A DNA stretch of 52,214 bases from Caryophanales bacterium UBA7057 (GCA_002493865.1 DLAC01000001.1:1330-53543), one strand, 5' to 3'; positions 1 through 9,000 are shown, counted from the first letter of the stretch. The notes: generated by a model not told the origin, from the letters alone. Numbers and translations are program-made.

Positions 1-935
1 GCAAAAAACTGCTTAATTAAGACTAAAAATATTAGAACAAAAATAACACAATATAGAATAGTAATTGTATTAGAAATATTTGAAAGTACTGTTTCATAGT
101 AATCATAAGCAGGAATTACAATCGTGTCTATCATATTAAAATTCTTTTTTTCTAATTCTTCTTTTACCAATTCCATATTTTTATATTGATCAACCTGAAC
201 ATAGAAAGCAGTTGACTCTTCATCATCTTGGCTAGTAGTATCATCATCAATCTGATTTCTTGAATTCATATATATAGTATTTATTGTTGACTCCTTCACA
301 TAGCAAATATTTTCATCAGTTGATGTAGCATGATTCTTATATATTCCCACTAGTTTTAATGAAAGTTCAAGATCTTCTTGCATTGTGTCATAGTTCGTAT
401 AATTTAGTATAATATTTTGATTTAGATACTTTTTTAAATTTACCATATCAAATCGATTATATTTTTTTAGATTGCCTCCAATAGGGAAAAAATTTTGTGG
501 GCAAATCAAATAATTATGGTTATTGTCGTCGGGGAATGTACTTCCCTCTACAATTTCCGGGAGGCTCTCATTGGTAGCTGCTTGTAGATTGATTCTTCCA
601 TCTCGCTTATTATCCTTTTTAAATTTTTTAATAATTCCACCGTTCCACCAGGTTGTATGATGAAAAACTCCAACAACATGTTCTATTTCTTCCAATTCTG
701 TTCGTACTTGATCTTTAAAATCCTCAACAGACAGTTTCTCTTCATTTATTTTTGAAACCCAATAAGTATTATAATATATATCCTCTTTTATATCCCCGTA
801 ATATCCATGATAACTTGTATCATAGTATGTTTTAAAAATAATTGTAAGAGACATAATAATGCCAATCAATATGAATGTAAGAATTGTAGTTTTCTTTCTA
901 AATATTGGTTTTAAGAGAGCGAATTTGTTTTGCAT
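1..935 (-). CDS. MacB/FtsX-like ABC transporter permease, truncated by window edge
   Basis: About 311 codons are open from an ATG at 935 to the window edge; the C-terminus is missing. One hydrophobic segment lies near residues 18-35, then about 240 polar residues (presumably extracytoplasmic), then a second membrane segment near residues 288-308. This order (TM, large outer domain, TM) is typical of MacB/FtsX-type permeases. The start overlaps the 3' end of the ATPase gene by 25 bp, so the two are translationally linked. It is probably the membrane half of an exporter or envelope-acting complex. Its substrate is unknown; the secreted protein encoded upstream in the same direction is a candidate. 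A bacteriocin-associated permease is an alternative label. Confidence 0.7.
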   Translation of the reverse strand, partial: MQNKFALLKPIFRKKTTILTFILIGIIMSLTIIFKTYYDTSYHGYYGDIKEDIYYNTYWVSKINEEKLSVEDFKDQVRTELEEIEHVVGVFHHTTWWNGGIIKKFKKDNKRDGRINLQAATNESLPEIVEGSTFPDDNNHNYLICPQNFFPIGGNLKKYNRFDMVNLKKYLNQNIILNYTNYDTMQEDLELSLKLVGIYKNHATSTDENICYVKESTINTIYMNSRNQIDDDTTSQDDEESTAFYVQVDQYKNMELVKEELEKKNFNMIDTIVIPAYDYYETVLSNISNTITILYCVIFVLIFLVLIKQFF

Positions 936-1603
936 ATTAATCCACCACCCTTAATTTCAATCACTTCATCTGCATATTTCATGGTTTTTTCATTATGACT
1001 AACAACAATAATACACTTACCATCTTTTGCCAAACCCTTTAAAATATTTAAGATATTATCTTCATTTTCCGAGTCCAGAGAGCCAGTAGGTTCATCTGCT
1101 AAAATAATAGTAGGATTATTAATTAGCGCTCTCGCGATTGCTACCCTTTGTTGCTCCCCACCACTTAATTCCTTTGGATAATGCGCTTTTCTATCTTTTA
1201 ACCCCATAATATCCAGTAAATTAAGTGCTCTCTTTCTTATCTCTTTTTTTGATTTAGTTCTATCCAAATACATAGGTAACATTACATTTTCTATAGCAGT
1301 CATTGTAGGTATTAGATAAAAAGATTGAAAGACAAAACCTATTTTCTGATTTCTTAAACTTGACTTCTGCTTACTATTTAATTTTGAAGCATCCTGATTA
1401 TCAACCAAAATCTGCCCCTCATCATATTCCTTCAATAGACCTAATATTTCAACAAAAGTAGTCTTACCTGCACCACTTTTTCCATTTACACAATAAAACT
1501 TGCCCGCATTAAACTGATAATTCAGATGATCCAAAACAATTATTTTTTTCTTTTTCTTTAAATAGGTTTTTGTTAGATTCTTAACTTTTAAAACTTCTTT
1601 CAT
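911..1603 (-). CDS. ABC transporter ATP-binding protein (MacB/LolD class)
   Basis: A 230-residue nucleotide-binding subunit. Walker A is GKSGAGKTT (residues 41-49), the Q-loop lies in FQSFYLIPT, the ABC signature is LSGGEQQR, Walker B is IILADEPTG and the switch histidine is in VVSHNEK. The ENVMLP segment after the Q-loop is typical of the LolD/MacB/bacteriocin-export class. It overlaps the permease gene by 25 bp and follows the secreted-protein gene after two hairpins. It should energise the adjacent permease by cytoplasmic ATP hydrolysis. The class is secure from motifs; the transported molecule is not known. Confidence 0.9.
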   Translation of the reverse strand: MKEVLKVKNLTKTYLKKKKKIIVLDHLNYQFNAGKFYCVNGKSGAGKTTFVEILGLLKEYDEGQILVDNQDASKLNSKQKSSLRNQKIGFVFQSFYLIPTMTAIENVMLPMYLDRTKSKKEIRKRALNLLDIMGLKDRKAHYPKELSGGEQQRVAIARALINNPTIILADEPTGSLDSENEDNILNILKGLAKDGKCIIVVSHNEKTMKYADEVIEIKGGGLICKTNSLS

Positions 1604-1628
1604 ACTTCACCTCTAAATACTAGATAAT

Positions 1629-1672
1629 GATATAGTAAAGCAATCTTAATATTAAAATTGCTTTACTATATC
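1629..1672 (-). terminator. Long perfect hairpin between secreted-protein and ABC genes
   Basis: A perfect 16-bp inverted repeat (1629-1644 with 1657-1672) has a 12-nt loop. On the minus strand it lies after the secreted-protein terminator and just before the ATPase gene. No U-tract follows, so it may be an RNA-stability or attenuation element rather than a terminator. Confidence 0.5.
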
Positions 1673-1697
1673 AAAAAAGGTTTATCACCTTTTTTGA
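1671..1697 (-). terminator. Terminator after secreted-protein gene
   Basis: A perfect 11-bp stem (1671-1681 with 1687-1697) has a 5-nt loop; its descending arm contains six U residues on the minus strand. It abuts the 16-bp hairpin on the downstream side and could act as a leaky terminator that lowers ABC expression relative to the peptide. Confidence 0.6.
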
Positions 1698-1703
1698 AAA
1701 AAA

Positions 1704-2105
1704 CTAATTAACATCTGAATACATCCAGTAGCCACTCCAGTCAGCATAACTCAAACCTGTCTCTTGATTTTTACCATAAAGTCGCAATAACCAACTTCCA
1801 ACACCTACATAACCACGTTGTACGCTAACATACCCTACTTGACCAACATCTTGCTTAAATCCAAGTTTTTGAACATAAGTATTGCCAGAAAATAAATAGG
1901 CACGAATATAAGTTCCAGGAGTTCCAGCACCATGTCCATTACTAGTAATTGTAGATGCAAGATATGCCTTTGAAGCAGAATAATTTCTTGAAACAACTGT
2001 GCTTGATGTTACATTTAGCTGAACACTAGAACTTGCAGAAACTACCACAATTCCAGTAAACATAATTGCTACTACTACGAATAATGTTAATACTTTTTTC
2101 TTCAT
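1704..2105 (-). CDS. Small secreted protein, bacteriocin-like candidate
   Basis: The protein has 133 residues from the ATG at 2105, chosen because AAAGGAAG lies about 8 nt upstream; an upstream ATG at 2141 lacks such a site. It has a clear Sec signal peptide (MKKK, then a hydrophobic core to about residue 22, likely cleavage after VSA at 25). The mature ~108 residues have no Cys, are rich in Ser, Gly and Tyr, and look beta-stranded, ending in a Trp/Tyr-rich tail (WSGYWMYSDVN). It precedes an ABC ATPase and permease, a layout like lactococcin 972 loci, whose products are also secreted, Cys-free beta proteins. I do not recognise the family; antimicrobial activity is inference. Confidence 0.65.
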   Translation of the reverse strand: MKKKVLTLFVVVAIMFTGIVVVSASSSVQLNVTSSTVVSRNYSASKAYLASTITSNGHGAGTPGTYIRAYLFSGNTYVQKLGFKQDVGQVGYVSVQRGYVGVGSWLLRLYGKNQETGLSYADWSGYWMYSDVN

Positions 2106-2142
2106 ACTTTTACTTCCTTTCTTTTCATCTATAACAAACATT

Positions 2143-2170
2143 TATTTACAACTCGTACGCATTTTGTAAA
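2143..2170 (-). promoter_or_regulatory. Candidate promoter of secreted-protein gene
   Basis: On the minus strand TTTACA (2165-2170) is 16 nt from TAAATA (2143-2148), about 40 nt before the start codon. The match is only fair. Confidence 0.35.
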
Positions 2171-2280
2171 AAACGTTGTTACCTAAATTATTAATCTATC
2201 TCTTTAAATTTCACCAAAAATCGACAATTTTCGCACACTTATATCTAAACAATAACATATTTTTTCCTTGAAATTTCAAA

Positions 2281-2314
2281 AAGGTGGGATTTGGTAAGTT
2301 TTTGGTGATATTTA
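2281..2314. promoter_or_regulatory. Tandem GGTG/GGTA repeats, possible operator
   Basis: On the plus strand GGTGGGA (2283), GGTAAGT (2293) and GGTGATA (2304) recur with 10- and 11-bp steps. An inverted related sequence (TTTCACCAAAAA) lies at about 2209-2220. A similar 11-bp tandem lies before the transporter promoter at 9037. The spacing fits OmpR-type response regulators, but the regulator is unknown. Confidence 0.35.
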
Positions 2315-2372
2315 GAATAATGTTCTATTAATTGATTTTTTAGAAAGGAATATTTTAAGTATTAAATCTATG

Positions 2373-2402
2373 AAAAAAAGAGACTAGTCATCCCGATCTC
2401 TT
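2373..2402 (-). terminator. Terminator overlapping stop of the yugP-like gene
   Basis: On the minus strand AGAGA pairs with TCTCT around the TAG stop, followed by seven U residues. The stem is short, so confidence is moderate. Confidence 0.45.
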
Positions 2403-3082
2403 CCAACTAAAATTAAAACATATCTTAAAATTTCAAGTAGAGTGGTTGCAAGTCCTGCAACATAAGTCATAGCTGCAGCCTTTAACATTTCTTCACTACC
2501 GGTATGTTCTTTTTTATCAAGAATCTTCATTTTATCCAAATATACAAGAGCCCTCTTCGATGCATCAAACTCAACAGGTAATGTAATTAATTGAAATAAT
2601 AAGATAACGAGTAGTAACCCGATTCCACCCCATGCAAGATTTAGCATGTTAAAGAAAAATCCAATCATAATCGCAAGATATCCAAACTTAGAAGCAAAAC
2701 TAACGAGTGGAAAAATAAACCCACGAAGACGGATAAAAAAGTATCCCTCTTTATCTTGAATTGCATGTCCTACCTCATGGGCTGCAACACTAACTGAAGC
2801 AATGCTCTCCCCATGATAAATGTCTGTAGATAAACGAACTACTTTGCGATTAGGGTCATAATGATCTGTTAACGTACCCTTGACTTCTGTCACATAGACA
2901 TCTGTAAGACCATTTTCATCTAGAATCATACGAGCAACTTCTTGCCCTGACAATCCTTTTTTATTGTTTACTTGTCGATAAGTCTTATATTTACTATTGA
3001 CAAAGTATTCAGCAATTAAAGTAATAACGACTCCAATAAAAACAAGTCCATATCCTATGAAATCATAACCATAATATGGCAT
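2384..3082 (-). CDS. yugP: YugP-family membrane zinc metallopeptidase
   Basis: A 232-residue membrane protein with a zincin motif HEVGH (residues 102-106) and a probable third zinc ligand in EFDAS (E171). Hydrophobic segments lie near residues 8-28, 120-145, 150-170 and 205-225. This matches the YugP/Zn_peptidase_2 family of neutral zinc peptidases, whose substrates are poorly known; the active site is expected at the membrane. The start has GGAGGGG upstream, lying just past the cysS stop, so it is probably co-transcribed with cysS. The sequence DASKRAL after the glutamate is also typical of the family. Confidence 0.85.
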   Translation of the reverse strand: MPYYGYDFIGYGLVFIGVVITLIAEYFVNSKYKTYRQVNNKKGLSGQEVARMILDENGLTDVYVTEVKGTLTDHYDPNRKVVRLSTDIYHGESIASVSVAAHEVGHAIQDKEGYFFIRLRGFIFPLVSFASKFGYLAIMIGFFFNMLNLAWGGIGLLLVILLFQLITLPVEFDASKRALVYLDKMKILDKKEHTGSEEMLKAAAMTYVAGLATTLLEILRYVLILVGRDRDD

Positions 3083-3093
3083 ATTACCCCTCC

Positions 3094-4488
3094 TTATAAC
3101 AATTCATAAGTAGTACCATCACGGCTGTCAATTAAACGAATTCCCTTTTCTAATAACTCATCACGAATCGAATCTGCCTTTTCGTAATCTTTATTTTGTT
3201 TCGCAATATTTCTCTCTTCAATCTTATTTTGAATATAACTTTCTAAATCTTGATCTACTTCTTTTTCATCACTAGTTAAATCCAAAGATAATACTTTATC
3301 AAAGTCTTCAATTAAATAAAGTTTCGTAAAATCAGTTAATTCCTCGTCTTTTAAAACATCATAGACTAGTGTTAACATACTAGATGTATTTAAGTCATTG
3401 GAAATTGCTTCCTTAAAAGCATTTTGATAAAAATCAATTTTTCCTTCTTTTAAGTCTGGTGTACGGTCTAATTTTTCAATTCTTTTCTTTAGTTTTGCAT
3501 AAGCTTGTGCTGCCTGATCTAAGGCTTCATAAGTAAATGTTAATACTTTTCGGTAATGACTTCCTAAGCAGAAGTAACGATATGCGAGAGGATCATAACC
3601 TTTTTCTTCTAAAAGAGAAACAGTTAAAAATTCTCCATTCGATTTACTCATCTTGCCACTTTGATCATTTAAATGTTCTCCATGAACCCAGTAATTACAC
3701 CATTTATGTCCAAAGTAGGCTTCGCTTTGTGCAATTTCATTGGTATGATGAGGAAAAATATTATCGACTCCACCACAGTGAATGTCTAAGTATTCCCCTA
3801 AATATTTACCACTGATTCCACTACACTCAATGTGCCACCCAGGATATCCAACACCCCAAGGGGAATCCCATTTCATCTCTTGATTTGAAAATTTACTGAC
3901 CGTAAACCATAGACCAAAGTCACCAGGATTTCTCTTCGACTTATCTTCCTCTACGGTTTCACGAACTCCTACATATAAGTCTTCTGGATTCTTTCCAGAT
4001 AATTGATAATAATCTTTTGCCTTGCTGATATCAAAATATACATTTCCATCAGAAATATAAGCATACCCATCTTGTAACATTTTTTCAATCATTTTGATAT
4101 AAGTATCAATGTGATGACTCGCGGGTTCTACTGTAATTGGTTTTTGAATATTTAACTTCTCACAATCTTTAAAGAAAGCATCTGTATAAAACTGTGCAAT
4201 TTCATGAACGGTTTTTCCTTCACGGCGTGCACCCTTTTCCATCTTATCTTCGCCTTCATCCGCATCACTGGTCAAATGCCCAACGTCTGTAATATTCATG
4301 ACACGTTTCACATCATATCCTAAATAACGAAGTCCTTTTTCTAAAATATCTTCGAAAATATAGGTACGTAAATTTCCAATATGTGCATAATGATAAACCG
4401 TAGGTCCACAAGTATAAAGACGGACAACCCCCTCTTCCCTTGGAACAAACTCTTCAACTTGACGATTTAATGTATTGTATAATTTCAT
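3094..4488 (-). CDS. cysS: Cysteine-tRNA ligase
   Basis: 464 residues, the usual length for CysRS. The class I signature is HIGN (residues 36-39) and the second signature KMSKS (279-283). Probable zinc ligands are C27, C222, H247 and E251 (in HHTNE). It charges tRNA-Cys in the cytosol. A short 3' spacer leads to the yugP-like gene. There is no T-box in the ~115-nt upstream region, only an extended -10 sequence. All catalytic motifs are intact. Confidence 0.98.
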   Translation of the reverse strand: MKLYNTLNRQVEEFVPREEGVVRLYTCGPTVYHYAHIGNLRTYIFEDILEKGLRYLGYDVKRVMNITDVGHLTSDADEGEDKMEKGARREGKTVHEIAQFYTDAFFKDCEKLNIQKPITVEPASHHIDTYIKMIEKMLQDGYAYISDGNVYFDISKAKDYYQLSGKNPEDLYVGVRETVEEDKSKRNPGDFGLWFTVSKFSNQEMKWDSPWGVGYPGWHIECSGISGKYLGEYLDIHCGGVDNIFPHHTNEIAQSEAYFGHKWCNYWVHGEHLNDQSGKMSKSNGEFLTVSLLEEKGYDPLAYRYFCLGSHYRKVLTFTYEALDQAAQAYAKLKKRIEKLDRTPDLKEGKIDFYQNAFKEAISNDLNTSSMLTLVYDVLKDEELTDFTKLYLIEDFDKVLSLDLTSDEKEVDQDLESYIQNKIEERNIAKQNKDYEKADSIRDELLEKGIRLIDSRDGTTYELL

Positions 4489-4551
4489 ATTTCCTCCTAC
4501 TACATAATACCAAATTATTATGGGAATATTATGGTTTTTGAACTCATTTTT

Positions 4552-4557
4552 ATTATA
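4552..4557 (-). promoter_or_regulatory. Extended -10 box of cysS
   Basis: TATAAT on the minus strand is preceded by TGT; a recognisable -35 is weak (TTTACG, 17 nt upstream). Confidence 0.35.
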
Positions 4558-4593
4558 ACACGCACTTACCCATTCGTAAATGAAAGATAAAAG

Positions 4594-4638
4594 AAAAAGG
4601 GAAAATCATATGCTCTCTATGTGAACGTGATTTTGCCC
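4594..4638 (-). terminator. Terminator overlapping the clpC 3' end
   Basis: On the minus strand GGGCAAAATCA (4628-4638) pairs with TGATTTTCCC (4599-4608) and is followed by UUUUUC. The ascending arm is inside clpC and the TGA stop (4606-4608) is in the descending arm. Confidence 0.6.
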
Positions 4639-6906
4639 TAATAAAATTTTTTCTATTACATAGGAATCTACTTTATCTTCAATGACTTTTCTAACCTTTC
4701 TTGCGCCAAATTCTGAATAGTTCGTAAGATCTAAAATTTGAGAGACTGTCTTAGATCCTAGTTGTAATTGAATTCCTTTTTCCTTAAACTTACTTCTAAC
4801 TTCTTTTAATTGTTTTTTTATAATCTCTTCCATCACCTCGGATGACAGATAAGAAAACTCAATAATTTTTCCAATTCGATTGACAAGCTCGACAGACATA
4901 AAATCTTGAATATCTTGCTCTACCTTTTTAGAGGATGTAGAAAATCCAAGAGGTTTCCCGTTAGTTCCTAAATTCGAAGTCATAATAATCATATGATGGG
5001 TAAAAGATACAGAGTTTCCCTTAGAATCCATGAGACGTCCATCTTCTAACATTTGTAAAAAAAGGTTTAAAACACTAGGGTGTGCTTTTTCTATTTCATC
5101 GAATAGAATCACGGCATGTGGTTTATTTCTAATTTCTTCTAATCGATTCGTACAATCATCATATCCAACATATCCGGGATTAGAACCGATAATTTTACTA
5201 ATAGAACTACTATCTGCATACTCGCTCATATCAAAACGAATAAAGTTCCCTTCTCCAAATAAAAGGTTACTATATTTTTCAGCAAGTAAAGTTTTTCCAA
5301 CCCCCGTAGGTCCTACAAACAAAAAGGAAGATGGCCTTTTAGAATCATGAAATCCAAGTTGAATTCGCTTAGTAACTTTGATAAGTTCATCGATTGCAGA
5401 ATCCTGTCCCTTAATTTCTTGCTTCAATTTTTTTTCTAGGCGATGGAACAATCCGTGTTGTAAATTCCCTACTTCATAAACAGGAATCTTAGTCTTACGA
5501 CTAATTACTTTAGAAACATCCTCTAACTTCACTGCTTTCAAATAAGAATGTCCATTCATTTTTAACTCCAAAGAATTAATTTTACTCGTAAGTTCCTTTT
5601 CCGCCCGTTTTAGACTGGATGCCTCATGAAATTTTTGACTCATGATACACTTATTTTTTTGTTTTAATAAATCCGCTAATTGTTCCTGATATTCCCCAAG
5701 TAATTTTCCTTTTCGATTTTTAGAAAGAGAAACACGAGAACAAACCTCATCTAAGATATCTAAAGATTTATCTGGTTGTTTTCGATTATTGATATAACGA
5801 TTGGTTAAAGAAATGATATTTTTTAAAATGGAATCCGATACTTGTACATGGTGATATTCCTCATATAGAGGTCGAAGTTTCGTTAAGATTTCATAGACGG
5901 TTTCATCTCTGGGTTCTTCAATAAAGACGCTTTGGAATCTACGATCAATGGCCTTATCTTTTTCAATAGATTGCTTATATTCATCCGTTGTGGTCGCACC
6001 AATTAAGCGAATCTTCCCACGAGCGAGCGCTGGTTTAAAAATATTGGCAGCGTCAATCGCACCTTCTGCTCCACCGGCACCCATTAATGTATGCACTTCG
6101 TCGATAAATAATAAGATACTGTCATCTTTTTCAATTTCTCCAATCATTTTGGTAATTCTCTCTTCAAATTCCCCACGATACTTAGTCCCAGCAACCAAAG
6201 AGGCAATGGATACAGATAAAATTCTTTTTTCAAGTAATTGATCAGGAACCTGTTTTTTTACAATTCTTCTCGCAAGTTCTTCGACAATGGCAGTCTTCCC
6301 AACTCCCGCATCTCCAATTAATAAAGGATTATTTTTGGTACGTCTACAAAGAATTTCCATCACTCGAGATAGCTCTTCTTCTCTACCAATCACAGGATCT
6401 AATCGATTGAGAGATGCTTCTTTCGTTAAATCTAATCCAAAGTCTTCAATCATTAATTTTTTATTTCCTTTTTTCTTTCGAACGATGACCTTACTAGAAA
6501 AATATTCTTGAAGTTCTCCCATATCTACATCCATTTGATTTAAAATTCGGATTGCTACACCTTCCCCTTCTTCTAAAACAGCTAGAAACAATTGATCACT
6601 GGTTACTTCTCCGTTGTTTGTCTCTTTCGCAAGTAAAATGGAAGTTTCAATTACTCTTTTTAAAAGAGGTGTAAACAGGAACCATCCATTCTCTTCTTTC
6701 CCCATTCCAATTTGTTCTACTACTCGGTCATAAAAGTCTTGATAAGTAATATGAAACTCCCCTAGTTTCTTTTTTAATTCCAAATTATTTTTTAGAATGG
6801 ATAAAACTAAGTGTTCACTGCCAACATAAGGATGCTTTAAATTCTGCATTTCTCTTTTCGCACCAAGCAGAACTTTCTGTGCTTCTTCACTAAATTTAGA
6901 AAACAT
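4606..6906 (-). CDS. clpC: ClpC-type AAA+ unfoldase
   Basis: 766 residues, slightly shorter than Bacillus ClpC (about 810). An N-terminal Clp repeat domain (1-140) is followed by D1 with Walker A GDAGVGKT (198-205) and Walker B ILLFIDEVHT, a coiled-coil/UVR-like middle segment near 400-450, and D2 with GPTGVGKT near residue 530 and the sensor/arginine-finger region to the C-terminus. With ClpP it should unfold and degrade proteins. Neither ctsR nor mcsA/mcsB is next to it, unlike Bacillus, and I see no CtsR heptad operator upstream. The start has GGAGGG at good spacing. Its TGA stop lies inside its own terminator. Confidence 0.93.
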   Translation of the reverse strand: MFSKFSEEAQKVLLGAKREMQNLKHPYVGSEHLVLSILKNNLELKKKLGEFHITYQDFYDRVVEQIGMGKEENGWFLFTPLLKRVIETSILLAKETNNGEVTSDQLFLAVLEEGEGVAIRILNQMDVDMGELQEYFSSKVIVRKKKGNKKLMIEDFGLDLTKEASLNRLDPVIGREEELSRVMEILCRRTKNNPLLIGDAGVGKTAIVEELARRIVKKQVPDQLLEKRILSVSIASLVAGTKYRGEFEERITKMIGEIEKDDSILLFIDEVHTLMGAGGAEGAIDAANIFKPALARGKIRLIGATTTDEYKQSIEKDKAIDRRFQSVFIEEPRDETVYEILTKLRPLYEEYHHVQVSDSILKNIISLTNRYINNRKQPDKSLDILDEVCSRVSLSKNRKGKLLGEYQEQLADLLKQKNKCIMSQKFHEASSLKRAEKELTSKINSLELKMNGHSYLKAVKLEDVSKVISRKTKIPVYEVGNLQHGLFHRLEKKLKQEIKGQDSAIDELIKVTKRIQLGFHDSKRPSSFLFVGPTGVGKTLLAEKYSNLLFGEGNFIRFDMSEYADSSSISKIIGSNPGYVGYDDCTNRLEEIRNKPHAVILFDEIEKAHPSVLNLFLQMLEDGRLMDSKGNSVSFTHHMIIMTSNLGTNGKPLGFSTSSKKVEQDIQDFMSVELVNRIGKIIEFSYLSSEVMEEIIKKQLKEVRSKFKEKGIQLQLGSKTVSQILDLTNYSEFGARKVRKVIEDKVDSYVIEKILLGQNHVHIESI

Positions 6907-6969
6907 AACAATCCCTCCTATTTTCAGTCTATGATTATTATGCTAAATTTAGAATATTTTTAAACAGAA

Positions 6970-6996
6970 AAAGAAAAAAGAGCAACAAGCTCTTTA
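6970..6996 (-). terminator. Terminator after 98-aa gene
   Basis: A perfect 7-bp stem, AAAGAGC (6989-6995 on the minus strand) with GCTCTTT (6977-6983), loop TTGTT, followed by a U-rich run. Confidence 0.75.
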
Positions 6997-7001
6997 TATT
7001 T

Positions 7002-7298
7002 CTAACGAACAGGTACACCAAATTCAGGAAAAACCTTTTGTTGAGTTTTCTGATTTTGATAAGCCTTTACTTTTACTGGTACATGATTCTCATACAATAA
7101 ACTACATCCACCGACCTGACCATAGCCTGAATGACTAACTGGGTGATATCCAGGTGGACAACTAACAAATGAAGTTTTTTCATGATCACTAGAAAAAATA
7201 AATTTTTTACTATTTTGATAATCAATCAAAATATAATGCTTACCAGGTCGAAGGACAACCTCTCCTAAATAAATGTTTTTTGCTTTTCTCCCAAACAT
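7002..7298 (-). CDS. Hypothetical 98-aa protein
   Basis: The start at 7298 (MFGRKAKN) has GGGGG nine nt upstream; an earlier in-frame ATG at 7325 does not. The protein is soluble, basic and rich in Tyr, Val and Pro, with two Cys (in SCPPGYHP and GGCSLLY). No family is recognised. It stands alone with its own terminator, between clpC and the transporter, each separately terminated. The small size and aromatic/Gly content suggest a compact beta fold, but no function can be given. Confidence 0.7.
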   Translation of the reverse strand: MFGRKAKNIYLGEVVLRPGKHYILIDYQNSKKFIFSSDHEKTSFVSCPPGYHPVSHSGYGQVGGCSLLYENHVPVKVKAYQNQKTQQKVFPEFGVPVR

Positions 7299-7354
7299 AT
7301 AATTTACCCCCTTGAGTTGACACATATAATAACATAAAATAGGAAAAATGTAAA

Positions 7355-7383
7355 GAAAAAGGATAGAACCGAAGTCCTATCCC
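7355..7383 (-). terminator. Terminator of the transporter gene
   Basis: The minus-strand stem GGATAGGAC/GTTCTATCC with a TTCG tetraloop is followed by TTTTTC. The GGATAG/CTATCC stem recurs in the terminators at 29466 and 30420. Confidence 0.75.
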
Positions 7384-7400
7384 TTCACTCTCTTATTATT

Positions 7401-8981
7401 TTATAAAGCTAAGATAATTAAGAAAATAACAACTAAAATAGCTAATAATGTTAGGAATAATTTCCAAATAAATTTTAACCATTGTTTATAAGAAACATTT
7501 AAATAAGAAAGTGTACCCATTAAGATAAAGCTTGTTGGTGCTACTAATAAAGCTAATCCATAAATAGATTGGAAAATAACAGAAATTAATGGGTATAGAC
7601 TTGAATCAGTAATTACACTTTGAACATATGGTAATGTACTTTGTGTAACATAAGTTAAATCAACATTGAAGAATGATGATAATAATGATACAAGCGTCAT
7701 AGTTACAACATTGATACCTGAAGTAAGATCAAGCAAGAACTTCGCAATGGTTAATTGGAATGGATGATAAGTAACAACAACTAATACTACATAAGTTAAT
7801 AAGATAACTACAGCAGGTTCAATTGCTCTTTTAAATCCATCACAAATTCCGTCGATAAAGTCATCCCATTTTACACGATATACAAGTGCTAAAATAATAG
7901 TAGCAATCATAATGAGTGCAGGAATTTCAATACCTAAACTCCATTGACCAAATGCTTGAACTTGTCCTAATAATTTTCCAAAAATCTCAAATCCAAAGAT
8001 TTCATAAGTAGTTACAGCCTCTGTTGCATCTTGGAACCAAGAAATTTCGAATAAACCATTCCAATCAAAAACTGAAATTGCCATACAAATGAGTACAAGA
8101 TCAAAGATAATGGCAAATGGCCAAATATTTGCTTTCTTTTCTGATTTTGATTTAACTACCAAAGTTTCAGAATTCTCTTTTGCCATAGCTGCACTATTTT
8201 TTGCTGGACGTCCTCTCTTACCAGTTGATTTGGTAGTAGATTTAGTAGATTTCTTAGTAGTTTTAGATTTTGCTGGTTGTTTCGCAACCTTTTTAGATTC
8301 TTTTACTACTACTTTTTCTGGTTCTACCATTGCTTCTTCTTTTGGTGTTTCTTTGACTTCAACTGTAGAATTTTTTGTCTTTTTGCTATAAAGAACAACT
8401 TGTGCAATTAGTAATACGATGAAGATGACTAAGATAATTACTTTTGAAATCATCTCATCAAAAGCAGTCAATCCTAACATTTGATTCATATAACTAGTTG
8501 TCATCGTTCCAAGTGTTGTACCTGCAATACCAGCAACTGTTGATCCAACGGTAACTGTTGCAGCCACTAAACGGTTGTATCCCATTTTGATAACGACATC
8601 AATCACAAATGGAAATACAAAGATAATAGGAATTGAAATTCCAGTAACTGAAACAATTACAGAGATTAGAATGATGATAGCGCTTAGGAAAAGATATTCC
8701 ATTCCCTTAAAACCATCTACAATCCTTTCAACTAATTGATGATAGGCAGAAGTTCTGTAAGCGACTCCATAGAAAATACCACAAGTAAGTACAAATAATA
8801 AGATACTTCCAAAATATTGTAGTGCAATTCCTGGATAAGCAAATAGGTCAAACAATCCTGCTTGGATTCTCTCCCCTTCTACAAGAGTATCTGTGAATTG
8901 TGTACTAGGAAATATCCAAGAACAAATTGCAACAGCAACAATCGTAAAGAGAAGAACTTTTAAAATACTATGTTTCTTCAT
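7401..8981 (-). CDS. DcuC/YfcC-like carrier with lysine-rich AT-hook-like loop
   Basis: 526 residues from the ATG at 8981, which has GGGAGGG upstream. It has about 10-12 hydrophobic helices in two halves, resembling the YfcC/DcuC group of anaerobic C4-dicarboxylate or amino-acid carriers; the substrate cannot be assigned. A polar segment of about 85 residues (200-285) separates the halves. It is rich in Lys, Thr and Ser (KKSTKSTTKSTGKRGRPAK) and includes KRGRPAK (255-261), a match to the AT-hook core. Such a loop is unusual for this family. A strong promoter with tandem 11-bp repeats just upstream suggests regulated expression. Confidence 0.75.
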   Translation of the reverse strand: MKKHSILKVLLFTIVAVAICSWIFPSTQFTDTLVEGERIQAGLFDLFAYPGIALQYFGSILLFVLTCGIFYGVAYRTSAYHQLVERIVDGFKGMEYLFLSAIIILISVIVSVTGISIPIIFVFPFVIDVVIKMGYNRLVAATVTVGSTVAGIAGTTLGTMTTSYMNQMLGLTAFDEMISKVIILVIFIVLLIAQVVLYSKKTKNSTVEVKETPKEEAMVEPEKVVVKESKKVAKQPAKSKTTKKSTKSTTKSTGKRGRPAKNSAAMAKENSETLVVKSKSEKKANIWPFAIIFDLVLICMAISVFDWNGLFEISWFQDATEAVTTYEIFGFEIFGKLLGQVQAFGQWSLGIEIPALIMIATIILALVYRVKWDDFIDGICDGFKRAIEPAVVILLTYVVLVVVTYHPFQLTIAKFLLDLTSGINVVTMTLVSLLSSFFNVDLTYVTQSTLPYVQSVITDSSLYPLISVIFQSIYGLALLVAPTSFILMGTLSYLNVSYKQWLKFIWKLFLTLLAILVVIFLIILAL

Positions 8982-9000
8982 ATTAACCCTCCCATTATTA

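Noticed and set aside
4489..4605. T-box leader for cysS
   Set aside because: The spacer is about 115 nt and lacks the conserved AAGGTGG T-box sequence.
5948..6241. Long open frames opposite clpC, ftsH, cysS, mfd and other genes
   Set aside because: They lack ribosome sites and family motifs and are antisense to clearly real genes.
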